Assembly: GCA_016195115.1 (NCBI GenBank)
Contig: JACQAI010000735.1
Coordinates: 1-6,042, forward strand
Direction of reading: 5' to 3'
From: Pseudomonadota bacterium
GTDB taxonomy: Bacteria > Pseudomonadota > Alphaproteobacteria > Elsterales > Elsteraceae
DNA length: 6,042 nt
Shown: piece after piece, positions 1 through 4,925 of the stretch
How the letters are laid out: every line of letters begins with the position of its first letter
Position numbering within the stretch: the first letter of the stretch is position 1
Translations under genes and position numbers: made by a program
The notes under the pieces: generated by a model
What the model was told of the DNA's origin: nothing
The model's database searches: none
What the model saw: the letters and a program-made list of their open reading frames with translations, nothing else

Positions 1-92
1 GCCTGGCGGATCAGCCACGGCCCAAAATCGTCGTCCGCCGGAGCGAACTGGTGCGGCTCCAGGGGTTGACACGTCCCGGGCGACTACCATGA
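1..92 (+). other. possible 3' end of a gene entering from the left edge
   Basis: An open frame starting at base 3 reads through to a TGA at 90-92, giving a 29-residue tail containing KIVVRRSELVRLQG. It uses GC-ending codons like the other genes up to about base 68, then becomes less gene-like. The antisense phase is also open and reads plausibly (it includes DDDFGPWLIRQ), but has no ATG, GTG or TTG start before an in-frame stop, so the plus reading is slightly preferred. If real, the gene would end inside the vapBC operator. It is too short to assign a family. Confidence 0.2.
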
Positions 93-107
93 TATCTATC
101 ATGGTAG
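66..107 (+). promoter_or_regulatory. vapBC promoter with overlapping operator
   Basis: A perfect -35 hexamer TTGACA lies at 66-71. At 17-18 bp spacing the -10 would fall at 89-95 (ATGATA or TGATAT, weak matches), inside an inverted repeat. The repeat has perfect 10-bp arms, CTACCATGAT (84-93) and ATCATGGTAG (98-107), around the spacer ATCT. VapB-type antitoxins and VapBC complexes are known to repress their own operon by binding palindromes over the promoter, and the position fits that. A start near 100 would leave a leader of about 28 nt before vapB. The palindrome is seen directly; the -10 assignment and the function are inferred. Confidence 0.65.
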
Positions 108-128
108 CTATCAGATCGAGGGGGGCCT

Positions 129-398
129 TTGACCAGTCCCAGGACCGCCAAGCTGTTCACCCATGGCCGCAGTCAAGCGGTACGCCTGCCTAAGGAATTC
201 AGGCTCCCGGGCACGGAGGTTCGGGTCAGCCGGTTCGGCAACCAGGTCATCCTGGAGCCGATCGCCCGCGACCCTGCCGAGGTCGCGGCGGTCTTTGCCG
301 AGATCGACCGTCTGCTCGCCGGTGCGCCGTTCCCCGATCCCCAGGCCGCCGACGATCCGCGGGTCCAGGCGGATCGGCGCGCCTTCTTCGAGGAATGA
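129..398 (+). CDS. vapB: VapB-type antitoxin (AbrB/SpoVT DNA-binding)
   Basis: This 89-residue protein is the antitoxin of a type II toxin-antitoxin pair. It should bind and inactivate the ribonuclease encoded next to it and help repress the operon. Residues about 7-45 form the swapped-hairpin AbrB/SpoVT fold; the run GRSQAVRLPKEFR (13-25) is the signature of VapB proteins that pair with PIN-domain VapC. The acidic and aromatic C-terminus, ending in RRAFFEE, is the part expected to thread into the toxin. The start is TTG at 129, preceded by GAGGGGG (118-124) at 4-nt spacing. No ATG gives this N-terminus in frame, and TTG may keep expression low. The stop overlaps the vapC start (ATGA), so translation is probably coupled. 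Confidence is high for the family and moderate for the exact start. Confidence 0.93.
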   Translation: MTSPRTAKLFTHGRSQAVRLPKEFRLPGTEVRVSRFGNQVILEPIARDPAEVAAVFAEIDRLLAGAPFPDPQAADDPRVQADRRAFFEE

Positions 399-802
399 AA
401 TGCCTCGACACCAACGCCGTCATCGCGGTCCTCAATGACCGTCCGGCCGGTGTGCGCGGCCGGCTGACCCGCGAGCTCGCCAGCGGCGAGCGCATCGCGG
501 TTCCGGTCATCGCCTTGTTCGAGCTGATCTACGGCTACGAGAAGAGCGCGCAACGCGCCCGCAACGCGGCGGTCGTTCGCGCCTTCCTCACCCTCGATAT
601 CGAGCTGCTGCCCTTCGAGCGTGCGGACGCCGAGCACGCCGGTGCGATCCGCGCCCAGCTCGAGCGCGCCGGCGCGCCGATCGGCCACTACGATGTCCTG
701 ATCGCAGCGCAGGCGCGTCGACATGGCGCGACGCTCGTCACCGCCAACGCGCGCGAGTTCGCCCGCGTATCGGGTCTTGAGGTCGTGGATTGGGCGGCGT
801 GA
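395..802 (+). CDS. vapC: VapC-type PIN-domain ribonuclease toxin
   Basis: This 135-residue protein is the toxin of the pair, a Mg2+-dependent endoribonuclease of the PIN fold. Family members cut tRNA or rRNA when freed from VapB; the target here cannot be read from sequence. The PIN acidic residues are in place: D5 in LDTN, E43 in ALFELIYG and D100 in GHYDVLIAAQA, plus the C-terminal LVTANAREF block (N118, E121) that completes the metal site. The length is typical and the domain is intact, so the toxin looks active. The ATG at 395 shares ATGA with the vapB stop; GAGG at 390-393 is very close to the start, which fits translation by coupling. The gene ends 10 nt from the convergent dodecin gene, with no obvious terminator between them. 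Confidence 0.95.
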   Translation: MKCLDTNAVIAVLNDRPAGVRGRLTRELASGERIAVPVIALFELIYGYEKSAQRARNAAVVRAFLTLDIELLPFERADAEHAGAIRAQLERAGAPIGHYDVLIAAQARRHGATLVTANAREFARVSGLEVVDWAA

Positions 803-812
803 CGCCCCGCGC

Positions 813-1022
813 TCAGTCCTCGAGCGTGAAGCCGACCTTAAGCGAGGCCTGGTAGCGGTCGACCTTGCCGTTGGCGACGTGGCCGCGGATCTGGACGACC
901 TCGAACCAGCCGATGTGGCGCAGCGATTTGGCCGCCTTGGCGATCGCGCCGTCGATCGCCTTGCTGATGCTCTCCTTGGACGTACCGACCACCTCGACGA
1001 CCTTGAAGACCTGATCTGGCAT
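813..1022 (-). CDS. dodecin family flavin-binding protein
   Basis: This 69-residue protein matches dodecin across its full length. Dodecins are small beta-alpha-beta-beta proteins that assemble into hollow dodecamers in the cytoplasm and store or buffer riboflavin, FMN or FAD. Diagnostic features are VYK/VFK-type strand 1 (VFKVVEVVGTS, residues 5-15), the helix ISKAIDGAIAKAAKSLRH, the block WFEVVQIRGHV (39-49) and YQASLKVGF (57-65). W39 and Q58 correspond to the Trp and Gln that sandwich and contact the isoalloxazine ring in known dodecins. The start is supported by GGGAGGA (complement of 1030-1036) at 7-nt spacing. It stands alone, convergent with vapC and divergent from the PilZ gene, so it is probably its own transcript. 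Confidence 0.94.
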   Translation of the reverse strand: MPDQVFKVVEVVGTSKESISKAIDGAIAKAAKSLRHIGWFEVVQIRGHVANGKVDRYQASLKVGFTLED

Positions 1023-1227
1023 CTCGTTGTCCTCCCGTTGAGGCTCCGGACACGGCTGACTGCCTGATCTAACGGCACCCGTTGCCTGCCGGTTGCCCGC
1101 CCGAAGGATAGCTATCCCCCTATCCCTCTGTCCCGTCCGTCTATCCGTCCGCGCCCGGGCCGGCGGCGCGCCGGCCGTCTAGTCTCCAGGTCAGCAGTCA
1201 GCGACCGACTAGAGACGGGGACACATC
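1023..1227. promoter_or_regulatory. divergent intergenic region with several palindromes
   Basis: This 205-bp region must hold the promoters for dodecin (left) and the PilZ gene (right). I cannot place convincing sigma-70 boxes on either strand. It contains a perfect 12-bp palindrome GGATAGCTATCC (1106-1117), three CTATCC copies starting at 1112, 1120 and 1141, and a strong GC hairpin GGCCGGCG/CGCCGGCC (1158-1165 with 1169-1176). A further possible stem pairs CTAGTC (1179-1184) with GACTAG (1207-1212) and GGTC (1189-1192) with GACC (1203-1206), just upstream of the PilZ ribosome site. The repeats are seen directly; an operator or leader-structure role is a guess. Confidence 0.45.
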
Positions 1228-2049
1228 ATGGCCACCATGGTTCAAGAGCGGCCGTCGAACGCCGCGGCCGAGGCGCAAGCCAAGCGGCGCCAGCAATGGC
1301 TGGAGCGCGTCGGCAAGGAGCTGGTCGCCGCCGAGGGCGCCGAGCCGCAGTCGCCGGCCGAGCCGCTCGCCAAGCGCCTCGACCAGATGCTCGAGGTGGC
1401 GGCCAAGGCCGACGTGCTCGAGCCGCGCGACAAGTCCGAGATCCGTGAGCGCGTGCACGCCGTCAAGCTCAGGCTCTACGAGCGCCACGTCGCCTACCTG
1501 CTCGACGAGACCATGGCGGCGACCCGCGACCGCGCGCGCAAGGACGAGAAAAGCGAGCTCCTGAAGCAGATCAACACCGCGCTCGCCGCGGCGCTGCGGC
1601 TCGGCCTGTCGAGCGAGATCCGCGACAGCGTCAAGCAGCGCCTGGCGATCATCCACGAGACCTCGGCCGCCGGCGAGAGCGCCAAGGCCAAGGAGGACGC
1701 CGAACGCGAGGCCAGGCGGCGCGAAAGCGGCCATCCCAACGAACGCCGCACCTTCACGCGCTGGCACGAGCCGCCGTTGGTCGTCGTGATCGGCAACCGG
1801 CGCTTCACCACCGCCGACTGGTCGCTGAGCGGCATCCTGATCGACGAGTTCGACGCCGAAGGCCGTCAGCCGGGCGAGCAGCTCGACATCCAGATCGGGC
1901 TCGAGTCGGGTCGGCTCTACAAGGAACGCGTCGAAATCGTGCGCCACTCCGCCGAGCCGCGGCGCGTCGCCATCAAGAGCCGCCGCTTCGCCTCGGTGCT
2001 GATGCAGGTCAAGCGCGACTGCGACGCCCAACAGCTCGAACCCTGCTGA
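1228..2049 (+). CDS. PilZ-domain protein with long helical N-terminus
   Basis: This 273-residue protein is probably a cytoplasmic c-di-GMP receptor or a PilZ-like adaptor. Residues about 172-255 form the PilZ beta-barrel. The ligand motif RxxxR is present (R174 to R178 in ERRTFTR), followed by D197-W-S199-L-S-G202, which fits the (D/N)xSxxG motif, so both halves of the known c-di-GMP site are there. Residues 1-165 are rich in Ala, Glu, Lys and Arg and lack hydrophobic segments. They look like helical or coiled-coil bundles (for example 78-150) and match no domain I recognise. No signal peptide or membrane span is seen. Two cysteines, C265 and C273, sit at the very C-terminus. The ATG at 1228 has GGGGA (1217-1221) at 6-nt spacing; an in-frame ATG three codons later is an alternative. 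The output target is unknown. Confidence 0.82.
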   Translation: MATMVQERPSNAAAEAQAKRRQQWLERVGKELVAAEGAEPQSPAEPLAKRLDQMLEVAAKADVLEPRDKSEIRERVHAVKLRLYERHVAYLLDETMAATRDRARKDEKSELLKQINTALAAALRLGLSSEIRDSVKQRLAIIHETSAAGESAKAKEDAEREARRRESGHPNERRTFTRWHEPPLVVVIGNRRFTTADWSLSGILIDEFDAEGRQPGEQLDIQIGLESGRLYKERVEIVRHSAEPRRVAIKSRRFASVLMQVKRDCDAQQLEPC

Positions 2050-2078
2050 TCGGTTGCCGCTTTCGCCGCTCCCCAAAT

Positions 2079-2175
2079 CGTCATGCTCGCGCTAGGCGCG
2101 AGCATCCGTACCTCTACGCGGTAAACCCGTTGCCCTCCCAAGGCGTGGATCCTCGCGCCTAGCGCGAGGATGACG
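2079..2175. repeat. paired facing hairpins (REP/BIME-like intergenic repeat)
   Basis: Two 29-bp blocks, 2079-2107 and 2147-2175, are inverted copies of each other with two mismatches. Each block also folds alone: ATGCTCGCGC/GCGCGAGCAT (2083-2092 with 2096-2105, loop TAG) and ATCCTCGCGC/GCGCGAGGAT (2149-2158 with 2162-2171, loop CTA). The two mismatches between the copies swap a G-C pair for a C-G pair, so both stems stay perfect. This is the organisation of bacterial REP pairs. It lies between the PilZ stop and the hydrolase promoter and could also act as a transcript end or an mRNA-stabilising structure. Confidence 0.85.
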
Positions 2176-2182
2176 GTCTTAC

Positions 2183-2212
2183 TTGTTGGCTTGGATTGGG
2201 CGTGGCTATCAT
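2183..2212 (+). promoter_or_regulatory. candidate promoter of the hydrolase pair
   Basis: TTGTTG (2183-2188) and TATCAT (2207-2212) are separated by 18 bp, a reasonable sigma-70-like pair in otherwise GC-rich DNA. Transcription would start near 2219, leaving about 24 nt before the ATG at 2243. This also argues against the longer reading frame that opens at TTG 2183, because its start would lie in the -35 box. It is a prediction from sequence only. Confidence 0.4.
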
Positions 2213-2242
2213 CGGCGCGGTGCGACCGGTGAGGAGGCAGCC

Positions 2243-3013
2243 ATGCCGACGTTCAAGCGGCCCGACGTCGAGATCAATTACGAGGTCCACGGCACGGGCT
2301 TCCCGCTGCTGATCTTCGCGCCGGGCGGCTTCAAGTCGCAGATCGCGCACTGGCGCCACAGCCCGGCCGATCCGTCGAAGCCGCCGAACTGGATGAACCC
2401 GATGGTCGACCTCGCCGACGACTTCACGGTGGTCGCCATGGACCAGCGCAACGCCGGCCACTCGCGCGCTACGATCACGGCGAGCGACGGCTGGCACAGC
2501 TACGCCGAGGACCAGCTCGCCTTGATGGACCATCTCGGCCACCGGCGCTTCCACACCATGGGCGGCTGCATCGGCGCCTCGTTCTGCCTCAAGCTCGCCG
2601 AGCTGGTGCCCGAGCGCATCGCCAGCGCGGTGCTGCAGAATCCGATCGGCCTGCACGAGAACCGCGCGACCTGGGACGACGCGCTGCGCAACTTCGCCAA
2701 GGCCATGCGCGAGCGCGATCCCGGCCTCTCCGAGGCGACCTTGGCGAGCTTCGGCAAGAACATGTACGGCGGCGACTTCGTGTTCTCGGTGACGCGCGAG
2801 TTCGTGCGCGGCTGCCAGACCCCGATGTTCCTGCAGTACGGCGAGGACGTGCCGCATCCGCGCGCCACCAGCGACGAGATCGCCCGGCTGGCGCCGGCCG
2901 GCATCGAGCTCCAGGAGAAATGGAAAGGACCCGACCACATGGCCGAATCGATCAAGCGCGTGCGCGCGTTCCTGCTGCGCAACACGCCGCGCGGCGCCGA
3001 GAAGGCCGCCTGA
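2243..3013 (+). CDS. alpha/beta hydrolase with a Cys nucleophile
   Basis: This 256-residue protein has the alpha/beta-hydrolase fold, with strands reading PLLIFAPGG (about 21-29, oxyanion-hole loop) and FTVVAMDQRNAGHS (strand 4 region). The nucleophile elbow reads GGCIGAS (107-113), so the nucleophile is C109 instead of the usual Ser, as in dienelactone hydrolase. D202 in QYGEDVPHP and H232 in KGPDHM complete a plausible Cys-Asp-His triad. The length is that of small single-domain members with a short cap. It lacks a signal peptide and should be cytoplasmic. The ATG at 2243 was chosen for its strong GAGGAG (2231-2236) at 6-nt spacing; the frame extends upstream to TTG 2183 but has no ribosome site there. 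The next gene begins 1 nt after its stop, so the two are surely cotranscribed. The substrate is unknown; an ester, lactone or thioester is possible. Confidence 0.88.
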   Translation: MPTFKRPDVEINYEVHGTGFPLLIFAPGGFKSQIAHWRHSPADPSKPPNWMNPMVDLADDFTVVAMDQRNAGHSRATITASDGWHSYAEDQLALMDHLGHRRFHTMGGCIGASFCLKLAELVPERIASAVLQNPIGLHENRATWDDALRNFAKAMRERDPGLSEATLASFGKNMYGGDFVFSVTREFVRGCQTPMFLQYGEDVPHPRATSDEIARLAPAGIELQEKWKGPDHMAESIKRVRAFLLRNTPRGAEKAA

Positions 3014-3014
3014 G

Positions 3015-3704
3015 ATGGCGAACTTCCTGCTCATCCACGGCGCCTACCAGGGCGGCTGGATCTGGACCCGCGTCGCCGCCAAGCTGCGCGCCGCCGGCCA
3101 CACGGTATTCGCGCCGACCATGGACGGCTGCGCCGAGCGCCGCGGTGGGCTGCGCAAGGACATCACGCTCGAGAGCTGCGCCGCCGAGCTCGCTCAGCTG
3201 ATGTTTTATGAGGACTTGAAGGACGTCGTGCTGGCCGGCACCAGCAACGGCGGCATGGTGATGTGCAAGACCGCCGAGCTGGCGCGCGAGCGCGTCGGCC
3301 GCCTGATGTTCGTCGACGCCCTGGCGCTGCTCGATGGCGAGAAGGTGTCCGACATCGTGGTGCGCGGCATCAAGCGCGAGACCACCGAGCTCGCCACCGG
3401 CCCGACCAAGGAAGACATCGAGACGCGGCTGTTCAAGGATCTCGATCCCGACACCCGCACCTGGGCGGTCGCGCGCTACACCCTGCAGCCGATCGCCACC
3501 CTCGAGGCGCCCGTCAAGCTGCCGAGCTTCTGGTCGCAAAGCTGGAAGGCGCGCGTGATCTACTGCAAGCGCAGCACCAACCCGCCCGAGGTGCATCAAC
3601 GTCGGTGTGCCGAGCGCCTCAAGGCCGACTGGCGCGAGCTCGACACCGGCCACTACCCGATGCTCTCGACCCCCGACGAGCTCGCCAAACTCCTGATGGC
3701 GTAG
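3015..3704 (+). CDS. alpha/beta hydrolase (small esterase / HNL-like family)
   Basis: This 229-residue protein resembles the small alpha/beta hydrolases that include plant methylesterases, hydroxynitrile lyases and bacterial EstC-like esterases. Family marks are FLLIHGAYQGGWIW (4-17), TVFAPTMDG, the nucleophile elbow GTSNGG with S77, and ELDTGHYPMLSTPDELAKLL near the end with H213. The usual acid before helix E (a D in the pattern xxCxxD) is not visible: the site reads YCKRSTNPPEVHQ (183-195), with S187, T188 or N189 where D is expected. E192 or another residue may substitute, or the clade uses a different acid. It starts 1 nt after the previous stop; GAGAAGG (2999-3005) inside the upstream gene serves as ribosome site, and coupling is likely. 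It could be an esterase or a lyase; the substrate is unknown. Confidence 0.85.
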   Translation: MANFLLIHGAYQGGWIWTRVAAKLRAAGHTVFAPTMDGCAERRGGLRKDITLESCAAELAQLMFYEDLKDVVLAGTSNGGMVMCKTAELARERVGRLMFVDALALLDGEKVSDIVVRGIKRETTELATGPTKEDIETRLFKDLDPDTRTWAVARYTLQPIATLEAPVKLPSFWSQSWKARVIYCKRSTNPPEVHQRRCAERLKADWRELDTGHYPMLSTPDELAKLLMA

Positions 3705-3708
3705 GCGC

Positions 3709-3753
3709 ATCGTCCCGGGGCGCCGGGCCTGCGGCCTGGCGGAAGAGGACGAT
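3709..3753. terminator. two-part hairpin between convergent genes
   Basis: ATCGTCC (3709-3715) pairs with GGACGAT (3747-3753). Inside, after a 5-nt symmetric internal loop, CGCCGGGCC (3721-3729) pairs with GGCCTGGCG (3733-3741) with one G-U pair and the loop TGC. It sits 4 nt past the upstream hydrolase stop and 15 nt from the stop of the convergent SDR, where a bidirectional transcript end is expected. There is no T-run on either side, so it is not a standard intrinsic terminator; it may be a repeat-derived structure or a 3'-end stabiliser. Confidence 0.4.
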
Positions 3754-3756
3754 ACG
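3717..3756 (+). repeat. direct-repeat copy A (second copy at 4849-4888)
   Basis: This 40-bp stretch, starting GGGGCGCCGGG and ending GGCGGAAGAGGACGATACG, matches 4849-4888 at 35 of 40 positions by my alignment, in the same orientation and without gaps. The two copies lie on either side of the SDR gene at 3769-4569. The other copy is part of a larger palindromic element, so this looks like a fragment of the same dispersed repeat family. Confidence 0.8.
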
Positions 3757-3768
3757 TCTTGGTGACCG

Positions 3769-4569
3769 CTACGGGTTCCCCGCGGTGACGCCGCCGTCGA
3801 CGATGATCTGGGTGGCGGTGATGTAGCGCGCCTCGTCCGACGCGAGGAACAGGACGGCGTGCGCGATGTCCCAGGCGGTGCCCATGTGGCCCATCGGCAC
3901 CTGGGCGTCGCGCTTGGCGATCAGCGCCGCGGCGTCGTTCGCACCCAGCTGAGCGACCAAGCGATGCTCCACAAGAGGCGTGTGGATCAACCCCGGCACG
4001 ACGCAGTTGCAGCGGATTTTCTGCGTGACGTAGGCCATCGCGGTCGAACGCGTGAAGCCGAAGATGCCGGCCTTGGTTGCGCTGTAGGCGACGTGGGCGC
4101 GGTCGGCGTTCGAGCGCAAGGCGGCGACCGACGACAAATTGACGATCGCGCCGCCGCCTTGGCGGACCATCACGGGCAGCACGTACTTGCAGCCCAGGAA
4201 CGCGGTCTTGAGGTTGTGGTCGATCTGGCTGTCCCAGACCTCCTCCGCCATCGTCACCGGATCGCCGGGCGCCGAGCCGCCGACATTGTTGATCAGGATG
4301 TCGATGCGCCCGAAGCGCGCGATGCAGGCGGCGACCGCGGCCTCGACCTCCGCCGCCACCGTCATGTTGCAGCGGTGGGCGACCGCGGTCTTGCCCTCCT
4401 TCTCGATCAGGCCGCGCGTCTCCTCGGCGGCCGCGAGCTCGCGGTCGAGCGCGAACAGTTGTGCGCCCTGGCGCGCCAGCAGCACCGCGGTCGCCTTGCC
4501 GTTGCCCCAGCCGGGCCCGACCGAGCCCGCCCCCGTCACCATCGCGACCTTGCCGCCCAAATCGAGCAT
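3769..4569 (-). CDS. SDR family NAD(P)-dependent oxidoreductase
   Basis: This 266-residue classical short-chain dehydrogenase/reductase interconverts an alcohol and a ketone, or reduces a related carbonyl, with NAD(H) or NADP(H); the substrate is unknown. The Rossmann strand reads KVAMVTGAGS (7-16). The glycine loop is unusual: compared with TGxxxGIG it carries five extra residues (VGPGW, 17-21) before GNGKA (22-26). D42 ends strand 2 and suggests NAD over NADP. NNVGG (94-98) replaces the usual NNAG. The active site is N119, S147 (in NLSSVAA), Y162 and K166 (YSATK), with a loop about two residues longer than usual between Ser and Tyr. The C-terminus, ITATQIIVDGGVTAGNP, is typical. The start at 4569 has GGGAGG (complement of 4576-4581) at 6-nt spacing. 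Its 5' leader runs into the repeat element beginning 29 nt upstream. Confidence 0.92.
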   Translation of the reverse strand: MLDLGGKVAMVTGAGSVGPGWGNGKATAVLLARQGAQLFALDRELAAAEETRGLIEKEGKTAVAHRCNMTVAAEVEAAVAACIARFGRIDILINNVGGSAPGDPVTMAEEVWDSQIDHNLKTAFLGCKYVLPVMVRQGGGAIVNLSSVAALRSNADRAHVAYSATKAGIFGFTRSTAMAYVTQKIRCNCVVPGLIHTPLVEHRLVAQLGANDAAALIAKRDAQVPMGHMGTAWDIAHAVLFLASDEARYITATQIIVDGGVTAGNP

Positions 4570-4660
4570 TGTCGGCCTCCCTTGTCAGACTCCGATTGAA
4601 CACGAAGGCCACGAAGAACACGAAGTCCTTATCGCGTCAGCGGTTCTCCAGCGCCCCTTT

Positions 4661-4694
4661 GGGGGATGGGGGGATGGGAGGGGGATGGCAGGGG
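4661..4694 (+). other. G-quadruplex-forming motif
   Basis: The plus strand has G-runs at 4661-4665, 4668-4673, 4676-4678, 4680-4684 and 4691-4694, separated by 1-6 nt, which meets the standard pattern for an intramolecular G-quadruplex. The facing copy at 4812-4844 carries C-runs on this strand but has an 8-nt gap, so it is a weaker match. The motif is about 90 bp upstream of the SDR start at 4569, on the strand opposite to that gene's mRNA. Folding is predicted, not shown. Confidence 0.5.
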
Positions 4695-4848
4695 TGGCGC
4701 TGCATCGCCGGTGTCGTGAGGATTTGGCGCGCAGCGCCCATCACTTCAAAGATGGCGAGATTGGCTCGCTGGCGCTCGCCGTGACAATTCGTTACGGCAG
4801 GTGGCGCGCCACCCCTGCCATCCCTTGCCATTCCCCCATCCCCCAAGA

Positions 4849-4888
4849 GGGGCGCCGGGGTCGCGGCTCGGCGGAAGAGGACGATACG
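4849..4888 (+). repeat. direct-repeat copy B (partner of 3717-3756)
   Basis: This copy lies inside the right half of the composite element and joins its inner arm to the 30-bp terminal arm. It matches 3717-3756 at 35 of 40 positions. Copy B keeps a related hairpin (CGCCGGG region with CTCGGCG region, 4853-4873) but has weaker inner pairing than copy A. Confidence 0.8.
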
Positions 4889-4925
4889 GACTTCGTGTTC
4901 TTCGTGGCCTTCGTGTTGAGGCGGT

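Larger units (their letters stand above)
4599..4917. repeat. 319-bp composite palindromic element
   Basis: This fills nearly all of the 356-bp gap between the two SDR genes. The ends are 30-bp perfect inverted repeats (4599-4628 and 4888-4917). Each is three 9-mers: AACACGAAG, GCCACGAAG, AACACGAAG, plus TCC. A second inverted pair of about 50 bp (4651-4700 and 4806-4855, imperfect, rich in G on the left copy and C on the right) lies inside. The centre (about 4701-4805) has small hairpins, GGCGC/GCGCC at 4726-4738 and GGCGAG/CTCGCC at 4754-4780. I see no credible gene, no transposase and no clear target-site duplication. Short frames through it translate into low-complexity text such as NTKATKNTKS and GERQRANLA, which I regard as repeat-derived. 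It may be a MITE-like or nested-REP mosaic; its origin is uncertain. Confidence 0.85.

Noticed and set aside
173..1078. 301-codon minus-strand open frame spanning vapBC and dodecin
   Set aside because: It overlaps three recognised genes, reads as Arg/Ser-rich low-complexity sequence and has no family signature.
1106..1146. CRISPR-like or iteron array from the CTATCC copies
   Set aside because: Only three 6-mers with irregular spacing (8 and 21 bp); too short and uneven for an array or an origin.
1198..2076. 292-codon minus-strand open frame opposite the PilZ gene
   Set aside because: The opposite strand encodes clear PilZ motifs with a ribosome site; the minus reading is low-complexity Leu/Gly/Ala/Arg text typical of antisense frames in GC-rich DNA.
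2183..2242. 20-codon upstream extension of the first hydrolase to TTG 2183
   Set aside because: No ribosome site there, it overlaps the candidate promoter, and ATG 2243 has a strong GAGGAG at ideal spacing.
4637..4846. 69-codon minus-strand frame inside the composite repeat
   Set aside because: It lies wholly within inverted-repeat DNA and has no ribosome site I can see; its text looks like the spurious peptides that dispersed repeats produce.
4593..4923. Target-site duplication around the composite palindrome
   Set aside because: The bases outside the 30-bp ends (CGATTG on the left, GAGGCG on the right) do not match, so recent transposition cannot be claimed.
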